This document shows, one piece after another, positions 23,582 through 35,370 of a stretch of 64,000 nt of DNA. The position numbers and the translations under genes are program-made. The notes under the pieces were generated by a model. The model was not told the DNA's origin. It did not search any database and saw nothing but the letters and a program-made list of their open reading frames with translations. Numbering within the stretch: position 1 is the first letter of the stretch; each line of letters begins with the position of its first letter. The DNA is from Pristionchus mayeri (taxonomy: Eukaryota > Nematoda > Chromadorea > Rhabditida > Neodiplogasteridae), in assembly GCA_036245805.1 (NCBI GenBank), contig BTRK01000005.1, positions 46,177,216-46,241,215 of the forward strand, given 5' to 3'.

Positions 23582-25316
23582 ATGTCGAATCCTGATGATC
23601 GCTCATTGCTGCTCAGCACGTGGACCGACGATTTTCTGGAGCAGCTTGAAATCGGCTCCAGAATCCATTCGTTAGTTCCCTCCCTCCTCAGTCTGTTGAC
23701 TTCTATCACTCTTTAGACTAGGATTTCCGTTTCTATGCAATTTTGAGTCTTTTGCTGGCGTATCACTGAATAGATGACACGTGCATGAGTTATGTAACAC
23801 TCACGAAACCTACCCGATTTCCTGAAATGAGAAACCCTAGATCCTCATCTCCTCAAGTCACGCTCTCTCTAGACTAGTTATATCTTCAAAATATTGAAAC
23901 GAAAACACGTTTCTTGAGAGTTTAGCAATCGGACTAGTGCATATGCTCTCAATAGAGTGCTGCTTCTTCTAGTAACGAGTCTTAGGAAAAAGAAGAGCCC
24001 TATGAACCAGACGAGCCCAAATCCCAAATAACAAGAAGAACCATTTTGCTGCAGGCACTTGTTCGGGGGCGAGCACGGTGCTGCATCTCGAGTGTTATTC
24101 CCGTGGATCGTGCAGCAGGAGCAGCAGGGACAATCGTTTGAAGATTCGGAGGAGTTCAAGATGCAGTCGCTCCGACTCAGTTAAGTAGGAGCCATGGGAA
24201 ATCGGATGAGAATTTTTGCGTCATTACGTCATGAAAACCGAAATGGTAAAACATTTCTTATCCACATAGTGCCGCATCATAAGCATGAAGACTAGTCTTC
24301 GTATTTCGGGTTACCGACTAGTCCATTCCCACACGCTTAGGCTGACCTCGACGAGAATGTTTGGTAAATGAAGAGGTGATCCTAGTTACGAATTATTACG
24401 AGGAATCGTCTGACTCTCTCCAAACCACACGCTCTCTCGTGGATCAGAGTGAGCGAGAGAGTGTATGATTTGGAGAGGGCGAGACCATTGCTCATTATTA
24501 CTATCACTCGGTTCTAGAAAAATACAAATCGCTAAATAAACCTTGTCAGACAATCGATCATTCGTTATCTTTGACTGGCGATGTGGCAAAACTCGAGGCG
24601 TACCTTTACAAGATGGGTATACGCCACGTGCTCTATACTCCTGGAGTGGGCAGGGCCTTCTGGGCGGCGTTCCAGGTACATTTGGATCAACTATGGACAA
24701 TGCAATTTGTTTATCGTTATATATGTTGTGCCAACATATTTACGGTCAGACAAACTCACAGACAAACAAACACCTGTTTAAGTTTTTTCTTGAAACTATA
24801 ATGCAAGGAATTTCTCAGGAATCCGTAACTATTGCAATCACTGAACGGTTGCTTGCAATGCACGCGATCAAGCCTGCAGTGCGAGAAAGAGCATTGGCGG
24901 TATGCGTGTCGAAATTCATATTGTTCTTCGTAATTAATAGTTCTTCGCACATTCGTAGTAGATTAATGCGTAATTCATAGTATTAGAGCACCGTCTCCTC
25001 GATTCACATACTATCTCGACTTTTCCAATGATGAGAGGTTGTGAGAAATTAAGAGACTTGGCTGGTATGCGTATGTGGGATCAATTTTCGAATCAGGGTA
25101 GCAACAATATCTAGGTGCAATCCTCCAGATGTTTAGATGGGGTCTCGATATTTCCCCGATTAGAAAATATAGACGAATGTGCATTTTCTAATGCCAATTT
25201 AGATATGGAAGGACGTCATCAACTTTATCTTCATATTCCTACAGGAGGGATACTACGACGGACTGACTGGTCGCAACAAATATGATGTGTCGAAAGACAA
25301 AATTCAAAACGAATAA
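23582..25316 (+). CDS. Globin (nematode type), about 178 aa
   Basis: Haem protein binding oxygen or other 'diatomic' ligands. Exons: 23582-23670 (MSNPDDRSLLLSTWTDDFLE, helix A/B), 24055-24179 (HLFGG...VLFPWIVQQEQQGQ, then SEEFKMQSLRL, helix E), 24550-24675 (DVAKLEAYLYKMGIRHVLY, helices F-G), 24819-24899 (ESVTIAITERLLAMHAI), 25203-25316 (IWKDVINFIFIFLQEGYY, helix H, TAA stop). The Trp at residue 14, Phe-Pro-Trp CD region, Gln in the FKMQ distal region and His in GIRH as proximal F8 ligand fit nematode globins. Odd point: exon 2 ends in phase 1 at its only nearby GT (GTTAAG), but exon 3 opens in phase 0, so the junction is one base out of frame. Either a non-standard splice is used or the gene is damaged. 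Confidence 0.8.
23718..23841. mobile_element. MITE, family A (decayed), in globin intron 1
   Basis: Ends CTAGGATTTCC and GAAACCCTAG, with the inner CACGAAACCTACCCG arm of the family. Confidence 0.65.
24395..24506. mobile_element. Foldback element in globin intron 2
   Basis: CTCTCTCCAAACCACACGCTCTCTCG pairs with CGAGAGAGTGTATGATTTGGAGAG around a short loop. It is related to family C by its CACGCTCTCTCG hairpin. Confidence 0.75.
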
Positions 25317-25563
25317 ATTCAAGTTTGAATTTCATTTATGGTGTATCTACCGTAATCACGACAAAGTATATCGGGATGTGTACTGTGAATATAAGTGGTG
25401 ATTAAACCGGCGATTGTTACGTTTCACACTGTCCAGAAAAGAAAACGGATCTCTAAAAATCAATCGATGACCTCCTTCTGTGGGGCAAAAAATAAATATA
25501 ACTGTTACATATTATCGCATAATATGACAAGCAATTCTTACCGTTTCCATTGCGAATGCTCAG

Positions 25564-25705
25564 GTCGGAGCACGGAGCCGTAGAGCTCGTCCAGTGGATA
25601 GAGACACAAGAGAAACGGGGAGAAGCGATTGGAGATTCGGAAGAGTTCAAGATCGCTGTGACTCAGTCATTGCACACGAGCATATGGATCCGATCGAGCG
25701 AATGA
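25564..25705 (+). pseudogene. Decayed second copy of globin exon 2
   Basis: After an acceptor (CTCAG) the frame reads EHGAVELVQWIETQEKRGEA then DSEEFKIAVTQ, matching exon 2 of the adjacent globin (GEHGAASRVLFPWIVQQEQQ, then DSEEFKMQSLR). No other globin exons follow. It is most likely the remnant of a tandem duplication. Confidence 0.65.
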
Positions 25706-25765
25706 ACCGGCCGATTTAAGAGGGAGCGAAGCAGTCGTAGCGACGGGGACAATTCTGAGTTGGGA

Positions 25766-25904
25766 CTAGGGTTCCCTTTTTTTGGAAAATTTTTGCGGGT
25801 TGTTCGGGTAAGTTCCAGTTGCCCTAAATCTCTCATTAACTATATAGAGTGCCTGATACATACCTGAAAAGAAAACAACAATTTTCCAATAAGAGAACCT
25901 TAGT
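25766..25904. mobile_element. MITE, family A
   Basis: Ends AGGGTTCCC and CCAATAAGAGAACCTT. Inner TTCGGGTAAGTTCC and GATACATACCTGAA arms. Flanks AGTTGGGACT and AGTAGGGACG look like a worn 10-bp duplication. Confidence 0.8.
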
Positions 25905-28900
25905 AGGGACGGCTTGGCAAGATGTGACTGTCTTCATTCTTCAATGCAGAATCTGCACCCTCTCTCATTCTTCTGGGTTGCGAGAGTGCGAGCAGAGTGA
26001 AGTGAGCATTTCTTGCGAAAACTTACCAAACGGGACACTTCAGACGATATGTGATTGTTAGTTTTTATGTCGATGTGTGTAGCCTTCGTACCCTTTCTCA
26101 CAATGGCTATACCATCATTTGCGCAATTGTCTATTTCGTGGAACATATCTGAAAATGACGTGAGATGAGAACAAATTCTGGCGTGTGTATCTCTGCTGAA
26201 TGCCATGACATCTCCTGCAATTTTCAAGAAGTTCCCTAGAAGCACTATGGGCTACAGGGATAGTTATGCCGGCACTAGGTCGGATGAGCACTATGACGTC
26301 TTGCCGCGTCTATCATGATGCCTATAATGTCTATCAAAGGCGGCATGACGTCATAGTTCTCATCCGACCTAGTGTCCGTATGCCTAGCAGCAGTCGTCGC
26401 CAGCGGACGACACCACGTAGACGTCTCTAAATGTCAGTTAAATCACTTGGCGTGTCATTAAATTACCTGATCTTGCAATATTTGAAAGTAGGTTTGTGGA
26501 TTAGGTTAGACACATCTACGAAACTCTTTCCGGTATGACCGGAAATATGTTCAGCAAACATTTGAGGAACAGTTTTGCTTAGTTATGTTGCGCAGTTTTA
26601 TTGATTGGAAAAGATAGAGAAATCAATGTACGACATTTCTTCAACTTCATAGCAATTGTTTGAAACCTAACTGATTTTTCGGTGAAAGAAAGATCATAAG
26701 AGGTTAATTATTTGCTCCAAATATGCCAGATTAAATGAGTTTCATTCAGATCATTTTAGAGCTAATTGAATATAAATTTTGATTTGTAGTTCTCCTTGAT
26801 CAAAAATAGTATGACCCAACTCTACCCTTCGACGATTATGATTGGTTGGAGTCTCGATACATTGCCAATTTGGTTAAGTGTCTCTACACGTTATATTCCA
26901 TCGCTAATCGATCGGTCGAGAGAGATCGGGGAAATGTGGCTAAGATTACCCGAATTGCAATCTGCGGTGAATCTTGCAATTTTTGAGCTACTCTAAAAAT
27001 ATAGATACAAATAATAATGAAAGCTAATAACAAAATCTAGCATCGCCTTCGATGTCGCAGTGCATCATCCGATCACTCGAAAACCTCAATATTTCGTGGA
27101 TGACTGTTTCGCTGGTGGATTTAAGGAAACTCGAATATTCTCACACGTTAGTTGAGTTTCATACTCATCTCTTTAGTAAATGATCGCTTGGATATCCAAT
27201 GCGCTTCTGAGTTCCAGACATATCATAAGTAAAAATCACTTATATAATTCATAAAAATCACTATGATGCAGCATCGAACATCGCATTAGATGCTTGTCTC
27301 ACAAGAACCTTGAATGAAAAGGGTGGCCGACTTTTAAAATGGATTTTAGTCGTGCGAAAGGCAAAAAAACCCTAATTATGCAACAACAAATATCACTTAT
27401 GATTTGATCGAGGTACGTTCTACAAATTCCCCGATGAAGAAGCAAGATGAGGATTGAGCGGAGAGAGTGTAACACAATTAAAAGTGCAAACTGAATTTGA
27501 AGATGTCCACTAACAATTGCATTTTTGTCTTCTAAAGTTCATCGAATAATGTGATATTTGGACGATCAAGTTGGTGACCACTATGAGTTACAAATACTTA
27601 TCACCAGGATTCGACTCAATCAAATCACTGATCACGCTATCAGGAATAAGTCGATTTCCATGCCGTATCTAGTTAGCCGATCAGCTGTGTCATCCATCCA
27701 TTGGGAGTGAGAGGGAGAGCGACAAACAACCTTCCCTTCCCTCCCTCCCTCCCTCCCTCTCCTCCCTCTCCTCCTTAGCCTTTATCCCTCTCATATCTAA
27801 CGGGTCATTCGCATAGTGCCTTCCTTTCCCAAGCCTTTGCGCGCCCAGGGGGAAGACAGGAAGAGGAGTCGGCGGATCGAACAACTCCTCCTATCCCTAA
27901 CCCATCCATATCTGGTAGATCACTGAGTGTTTCTCAATCGTACCTTCGATCTTCCTTCTTCCCACTTTTTTATCTCATTGGTTCCAAATAGCTTCTTGGT
28001 AGTGCGTCGCTTCTTGCCCATCTCTCGCGCCATTTTATGCTTTACACTTGCAACTTGTTCATATATATAATTATACTGCCTTCCTTTCTCTCAACCAATT
28101 AATATAATACATGAAATCAATAAGACAATATTTTATAAAATATTCATTGGTGCGAAAACTCAAACCGAGGCAGTCAGTTCCTTGGAAAGAGATCACGCTC
28201 GAGTGAGATACTGAGAGAGAAAGAGAGAGTAAGCGAGAGAGCATGGCAATTCCAGAGAGCCCAAGCTGGCCCGGTAGCGAGTCGTGTAACCATTAATTTC
28301 AAAGTCTGCGAGTGTACTTCGGTCTCTCATTGTCCCTCACTCTCTCGTCCGCTTTCTCCCTCTCTCTATACTCTCCTATCCAGACGCTCTCTTATTATCT
28401 CAGTTGTCACATCATTTGCATAGAAGGGGTTTACTGGGGTGAACCCTACGGGTTGGTGGAAGGTCCAAAAAAAGTCCCCGCCCTCTATTTCGCGTTATCA
28501 ATTGGACGAAATATTTATAGAAGCTGTAAAGGGGTCGAGATTATCATTCTAGTGCATCCACTGTGTCTTTCCCTTCCCTTGATCACTAAACTATTTGCAA
28601 GATGTTTACCGACGGTCCATATAAAACGCTTTTCGGAGATTGTGTGGCGCCTCTTTTTGTCAGAGTGAATAGGCTTTGAGGAGAGTGCAGAGAGACGAGA
28701 GAGCATACGGAATCGAGAGAGTGCAGGTGGTCTCTCTCTCTAACATGACCTCGCATTCTCTTCATTGTCATGAGTCTGCCACTATTCTTGATCTACCCTC
28801 ACTATGATAATGCTTTCGTGACTCTTCCGAATCATTGACAATATTGTTTATCTTCTCATCCCGTTTTACTCTTCCTTGAGTAGTTCTTCAATGCTTTATT

Positions 28901-29421
28901 CATGGGGCTATAACAGCGAGAGAGTGAGAGAGACAAAGACAGAGCGACGCTCTCCTTCGAGCCCTGGCCTGCCTATATTTCTTTGTTCTCATACAGTGGG
29001 TGCCATCTGTACCTCGAGTTAGCCCCCCCCCCCTCCCCCATCACTTCGCTCTTTCTCACTCACTAATTCTGTCTCCAAACAAACGTGATAGTTATTGACT
29101 CGCGTCTGAGATTTGTGGATTATTAGTTGTTGCATAATCAGTTGGTGGAAGACTAGCGTTTCCCTTTTTGTGATTGTCTCGGTTTTGTTTTCGTTTTCAA
29201 GTTGTTTCATGAGCGCGCATGCGTGAACTATAAAGTGCGCATGAAACATGCACAAAAATCTAGAAATAATGCCCAAAAAGAACGAAGATTCCTATTGCAG
29301 ATTCGTGATCGATGTCGTCGATCGGTCGTCGATCGGCGGGTGCTGCCCTCGATTTGAGTGTCGGGACAGATAGAGGTACGATCGATAAATGAGTACTGTA
29401 GATGTACGAGGCCGTTGAGGC
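25905..29421. other. Intergenic, repeats and low complexity
   Basis: No gene was recognised. A diverged repeat at 26810-27350 also occurs at 33640-34560 and 37330-37810 (shared TTAGTTGAGTTTCA near 27150 and 34350). CCCT-rich tracts lie at 27740-27775. CTCTCTC/GAGAGAG-rich stretches at 28200-28960 can fold back locally. Confidence 0.4.
26271..26386. mobile_element. Foldback MITE, family D
   Basis: CACTAGGTCGGATGAG...CTATGACGTC pairs with GACGTCATAG...CTCATCCGACCTAGTG. Related ends occur at 30315, 30945, 46907 and 53180. Confidence 0.85.
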
Positions 29422-32400
29422 ATGCTCTCCGTTGTATTTGCCAGTAAGATCGCTATTCAATTCACGTTGTGTGCATTTCGAAGATTTTTCAAGTTGAAAA
29501 AAAGCTTGCTAAAATGTAGTGTTCGTTTTGTAAGCTTTTACATGAAAATAGAGAATCTTGCAAAAAAATACGATTTTTATCTCACGGAAACTTTTGTTGT
29601 ACAATTATATTTTACAAAAAGATTACACATAGCCATGGCAAGCTCTTTCTTCAATATAACATAATATCATCTTCTCATTCCCCTTCTTCATAATTCTTCT
29701 CTTGAAGGTGTGGATGAATGTGACGGTGTCTCCTCGTCCTTCTTTCGGCGCACGAAGAGTGCCGGTCGCCTTCTGGGTCTTTGCTCGCCACCAGGAGGAC
29801 TCAACGAGGCAATCGACCAGATGATCATTGTCACGTGAGTACTTGTTATAAATTGTCATGAAATTAATGCTTGTTAGTAATTGGATTTGTAATTGCGTAA
29901 GTACTCGTATTTGTGTGCTAATCGAGAAATAATTCATTATTGCAGGAGACACTTGATTCTTCCAATTTGTGCACTATTTGGCACTCATCAGTATCGAATA
30001 CAAAATACATCATCCCTATGCTCACTCACTTCCTCAATTCAGCAAGCTCATTCTGAGGGCGGCGGATGCACAACGAAAGGCTGCAGCAGCACTAGAAGCA
30101 CACGCCCTCTACTCGAGTGAGTATTTCAGAGAAGGTCGATTATGCATGGTCGATTAGATATGCTAGTACGGTAGCACAGTAGTAGAAACGGCAGTACGGT
30201 AGTAGAGTACAGTAGACGGTAGACGGCTTAGAACTATTGGTCACTAATTTCAATCATTAGCATTATTTCAAGCATATGTCATTAACATATGAGTAGATCC
30301 AATGGGACATGGGACACTAGGTCGAGTGAGAACTATGCCGTCGTGATATATCGTGTTCTCTTATGGGAAAATGTGTGCTCCCTTTTCGGAAATATTTCAA
30401 TTGTCTTTATGAGCATTTGTTTATGTAGCGCAATGGAAACTTATCCAAACATTCATCAAGCATTTTACAATAATAGAATACTCTTCGTCCTACAAAGTCG
30501 CTCATTTCAGACAACGCGGCAATGGCTGATGTAGGAAAGCATCAGGCAGATCTACTAAAGATGGATGCTGATCACGCCACTCAAGCAGCCGAAGAAAGGA
30601 GATACTACATCAAGGTACGGTGGAAGGCGATGAATAGAGGAAGAACGGATGCGGTTGAATACGGTGGAAGAAAGTGTCCGTAGTTCTTCAAACTTATTGC
30701 TTTCAGGAGCTTCGAAAGATCAACGAGGCCGAGAAGGAAATTAAAGAGGCAAGGATGGGAGTGCCCAGCCTATACAAGAAGCAGGTAATCCGTCAGTCTT
30801 GGATCCTGGCACTAGTTTAGATAGAGACGCCCCGGATGAGAACGACAAATGTACCCTTCTGTTAAAAATTCGTCTATGAAAATACTTGGGAAGGGTATAA
30901 TGTTTCGTGTTCTTCCAGTGGGTTCTCATCCGACCTAGTGCCTTGATCCTCATGTCGTTTTTTACCACTACCAATCCTAAATCACAACGAGGTTGATCAA
31001 GTAGTAGGGAAACGATAATGGGCACCACAATTAACTGTATTTCTCACACTAGACACAATAGTTCCAATGTCCCGTTGCATATATTTTAATAAAACGTGAG
31101 AATTTTTCGCCACGGAGGTGGCGAGCTGAAACTCCCAGTGAAAATCTATAATATTCACTTGAATTTCTCAGGCGAAGATCGCAGAATCACTTCTAAAGGA
31201 AAGGAGAAGAAGTGATAATGATACGGTCAGAAAGGGATTAGAACTTCAGAAGGTGTGTTATCCGTTCTGGTCTTTGTATAACGAGTTTTATGAAAATGTA
31301 GAAGTAAATTTACAGGTTAGTATCTCAACATGTTGTTGTTTCACATTAACCGTTTCGTGGCTGTTATACTCGGCTGAAATTTGGTCTCTTGCAGGTCATC
31401 GAAAAGGCGGAGATCGAATTGAAAGATAAGATAAAGGAGAAGGAAGTCATCACAATGCTCAGATACCGACGCGGAATGCTGGTAAACTACATTTTTTTAC
31501 ATTTTACAATTTAAAATTTTCAGTTGAGTTTTCACGTATGTTTCAGGTCGCTCTATAGTTGATATGTGTTAGTTCATATTGTGCAACTGAAACATACCCG
31601 TGTATTACAATTTTTTCCAATAATATGGCTCTAATCCAAACCCTCGGTGTATAGGTACGGTAGCCAATCGATGTTCAGGGTATCGCTGACTCGGCCATTT
31701 CGCACGCAAGTACAAGTTCGGCCATCTTCGGATGCTTCCGTGAGCTGACTGAGATGGTTCCTGCCATATCTACTGAGGTACGGTAGTGGTTACGGTAGAT
31801 CGGTTAGACTGTACTTGACAGTAGAAATATTTTGGTTACTCATTCATTTTTTAATCTCTTGAGGGATGTCAACAGTACAAAAAAATGTGTAAATTACATT
31901 TCATGGATATAATTGTAGGACGTGACGTTGATGAAATACGACGGAGCGGCGATCACGCACAATTGTGTAGCACGACTTCGAGGGTAGGGATATTAACTCC
32001 CCAACTAGATTACTCTAATAATAATGCATATTGATTGTTTATAGTGGGTTGCAAAATAATTAGGAAGACGTTTACAGTAAAACATACATCACAGTACGAC
32101 ACTATAATACTATGTTAGAATGCGACAAATGCTTTAAGCAATCGAAGAAAGATCGAGATTGTTACACCTCTGTATCTAGTTGACACTAATTGATGCATTG
32201 CTCATTGCAGAGTCATCGCCTCTCCCTCTTCACTCCATCTTCCATCTCAATTGATGGGCGCCCCATCTCGTCGTCGCAATCGACACAGTGGAGGAGCACG
32301 AGGATCGCGTCCTGCTGCTCCCTCTCATGCTCCTCATTCTCTCCATGTCAATTCCCCCTCCACTCCTCCTCCACCCTACACTCCCACAGCCCCCACCAAG

Positions 32401-32735
32401 GTCAGCCAATACGATATACTCATGCTTTTGTTTACCTATGCCTAGTATGTGATCGAGGGATGAATTAGTGTAGGCATTTGGAGTTACATGGACTGATAAA
32501 TGCCGAATAGGCACTCAGGATGTAAATCATATGAGGCTTGAAGAAATATTAGTATTGATATTCTTCCTCTTTGCAGGAGTCGGAGTTCCCTCAGCAAGGC
32601 TGCAGCGGTGGTGCGGCTACCGTACCCGACGAAACGGCGTCCAATCAAGCCGCACGCTCATCACCACCACGTTTCGCCTCGCTTTATCCGAAGCTACCTG
32701 CCAATCCGTACAGGCGCAGTGGCCCACATAACTGA
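29422..32735 (+). CDS. Helical (possibly BAR-like) protein with Pro/Ser-rich tail, 378 aa
   Basis: No named family is recognised. Exons: 29422-29443, 29708-29834, 29992-30116, 30511-30614, 30707-30784, 31172-31252, 31395-31481, 31679-31777, 31919-31983, 32211-32400, 32577-32735. All introns are GT-AG, phases agree and the total is 1137 nt. Residues 1-50 (MLSVVFASVDECDGVSSS...) lead into a long Lys/Glu/Ala-rich helical region at 60-262 (AADAQRKAAAALEAHAL; EAEKEIKEARMGVPSLYKKQ; VIEKAEIELKDKIKEKEV; FRELTEMVPAISTEDV), laid out like the antiparallel helices of BAR-type membrane-curvature domains. Residues 263-378 are basic then Pro/Ser-rich (SRRRNRHSGGARGSRP; NSPSTPPPPYTPTAPTK), suggesting a disordered, SH3-binding tail. 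The BAR assignment is an inference from helix layout only. Introns hold family A and D fragments. Confidence 0.82.
30315..30350. mobile_element. Family D foldback fragment (one end)
   Basis: CACTAGGTCGAGTGAGAACTATG resembles the left end of the 26271 element. No matching right end was found within the intron. Confidence 0.5.
30808..30946. mobile_element. Foldback MITE, family D, intronic
   Basis: Left GGCACTAGTTTAGATAGAGAC and right GTTCTCATCCGACCTAGTGCC are partly inverted. The element sits in an intron of the helical-protein gene. Confidence 0.6.
31531..31640. mobile_element. MITE, family A fragment, intronic
   Basis: TTTCAGGTCGC...CTGAAACATACCCG inner arms and a TTTTTTCCAATAATATGGCTCT right end are kept. 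The left end is eroded. Confidence 0.55.
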
Positions 32736-35370
32736 TCCGACGACGTTTCTCACCCTTCCCACTCACTAAGACCGTACTATAGTCAAACAATTGCAATATC
32801 ACTATTCTACTGTTTGTTCATCATGAAATTAATGTACATGCTTTTTTTACTGATCATGCCGAAGCATTGTTTAACCCAATTGTATTGATTTATTATGCAG
32901 CTTTGTCCCCGTCGCACCAGGTGATTACAGTAACCTATTCCCTCATAGTCGAGTTGAGGGCTCATTCGTACTGTATGGTCATCTAATACCTCGAACACTA
33001 TGTTCCCATCTCTCTGATATCTATGGGCCACTCGCCCGTTTATCCCCCCTCTCATTTCTCCATTTCCATGATTAATTGTTTATCATCTGTCTCCTCCACA
33101 TGTTGTCTGATCTCCATTAGTGTCATTCTAAACTCGAATCTAAATTCGGCCCGTGTCCTTCAATTTGCATAGACAATTCACAAAATTCGCATAAATTGCA
33201 CCGTCGTGACGATGTCGAGCAATATAAAAAATAACGAAATGTACAGCTTTGGAAATTCCTACTATGAGCAATCTGTTGATTTTCGCTCTCATTACTTTAG
33301 CATTTTATCACTCTGAACTGCAATGAATTTTTGCTTCCTACTGCATAAAAATTAAAATATTATACTATTATCCCATGCACTACATCAGCTTGGAGGTTGA
33401 GATCAATTGGGAAACGCCGACCGGCTATGCAATGCAAAATTTCAGTTTTTCATGGGGGTGTGTGGGAAAATACGGTCACAACTATCGTTGCCTCGTTTCT
33501 TAGGTTCCGTTGGCCAATCAGGTGGCGAGGATACGACCATCGGGACTCCTTTAACTATTAATGCATCGATCACAACTTGGAGTATGATAAACGACTTGAT
33601 CGAGCTCAGATATTCTCGACTTGGTTTGTGCGCGTAGCATTGGTCATCATCGTGCCATTTGGAAGTATTGTTTTACACAATTGATTGAATATGTTCCACA
33701 GTTATTGTAAATTCTTGAGCGTGCTACGACTGACAGTGTTACTTTGTATTCCTCATTACAAAACACTATTTAAAGAAAAACCGAAAGATCAAAGACCAAT
33801 CTTTCTCTTCGTAGAAATCTCGCAGTTCCTCGCTCTCCACATTAGCATTGCTGTTAGCCGTGCAGCCGACCCGAGCTCGAAAGTTGATTATGTACTCGCA
33901 TAAGTCTCATTGGAGGATTTAGGGAAAATCAGTTCCACATATTGGATGAGCTTCATGCTCTTCACTTGAGCAATTGAACGCATCCAAATCTAAAATGATG
34001 TCGGAATGCTATAGAAAATAAATCATTATCACTTGTTCTGCAGTAGCTTCAAGTATTGCATCAGGAAATTGTGAAGTAAGAGACACATCTCGAACGGGAA
34101 AAGTCGACCGACTACGCGCAATTGAACCGACCTCTTTCGAAGTTATTTTTAGTGAACAAAATAGTTGTCATCTGGCGCTTCCTTCTCTTTTGTCTTGTGT
34201 TATTCGGTAATATTGAAAGGCAAGCAAAATCGAGGATGGACGACTAAATATCGTTGACATCATCGATGTGCATCCCTCTATCCGCCTAAGAAAAACACCG
34301 CCCCAGATCGTAGGATGCAGGGAAACGTCGACCGAATTAGTCACACACATTAGTTGAGTTTCACGCCAATCACTAGAGAAATTGATCATGTTGATATCCA
34401 ATCCCACGGTTGCTTCTAGTCGAAATCATATCAATCATAGTAATTACTGATTTTTTAGCAGCTGTAAGCATATCACATCATGCCCGTCGAAGAAGGTGCT
34501 AATCTTGATCGGAAGAAGTCGACCGAGTAGACGCAATTGACATTTTCATTGAATTACAGATTTCAATGTGAACACCGTCGTCAGATGACAACGCCTCCAC
34601 GTTTTAGGGATGTATAATTATAGAACTCTTAGTATTTGAGTTCAATTATGATTTTGGAACACTTCTTTTTGCACTCTATGCAGTTCTAAAATAAGTTCTA
34701 AATTGATACACATGATGTGAACTGTTATAGAATCCTTAAAATGTAGAGAGGGGAGATAAAGATGGTTCCCGCATTTTCTCTTCTGTTCATGATTGCGCCT
34801 GCGTTATCATTACATGACATGCTTAGCTTGCATTACTTTTCTGTCCCAATTTTCTGAGGTAACCTTTCAATAATTTAGGTGAAATATCACAATTTCGGAT
34901 ACACCCTTTGTGGTCCCTAATGAAGTTCAGTAAGTCGACAAGTATAACTCGTTTATACTTTTTCAATGATTCAATAAAATACAATATTTCAATTGATTGT
35001 GATATCAGGTTGGGCTGCATTTTCATTTCTGTTTCCTGTAAATTAAATGTGTATCGAATATTTTATCGAATATTCGAAATAACTTAAGGTATTGTGAAAA
35101 CCTTGACAGTTTAGTGGACGGGCTCGCACTAGAGATTTGAATCAACGTTATATTGCAGCCCCCGTCGGCTCCCATCGCCGATATCCATACAAGTGTGGAG
35201 ACCTAAATATAATTATTGGTACCATAATAATACTAAATTATCGTAAATTGTTTTTCAACTTTGGCGGCTTCAACTTTGACGGAAACAAATGCAACATTGA
35301 GGATGCGCATTATTTGTGTTTCAATAATAGGTATTAGACTAGCCGCCTAAAGGCGGCTAGGAGGTGGCAT
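32736..35370. other. Intergenic, diverged repeats and a duplicated segment
   Basis: No gene was recognised. 33640-34560 holds diverged repeat units also found at 26810 and 37330 (AAGTCGACCGA near 34100 and 34515). 35007-35205 matches 38257-38577, the 3' part of the SRX-like locus, but lacks its middle 130 or so bases. Confidence 0.5.
35007..35205. repeat. Copy of the SRX-like 3' region, lacking the TM7 exon
   Basis: TCAGGTTGGGCTGCATTTTC, TTGTGAAAACCTTG and GTCGGCTCCCATCGCCGATA occur here and at 38257-38577 in the same order. Here the last block follows directly after TATTGCAG, whereas in the other copy about 133 bases with the TM7 exon intervene. Confidence 0.8.

Noticed and set aside
29969..30157. 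Start of the helical protein at a GTG near 29969
   Set aside because: An acceptor at 29991 and an upstream two-exon start (29422, 29708) restore frame exactly, so the protein begins at 29422.
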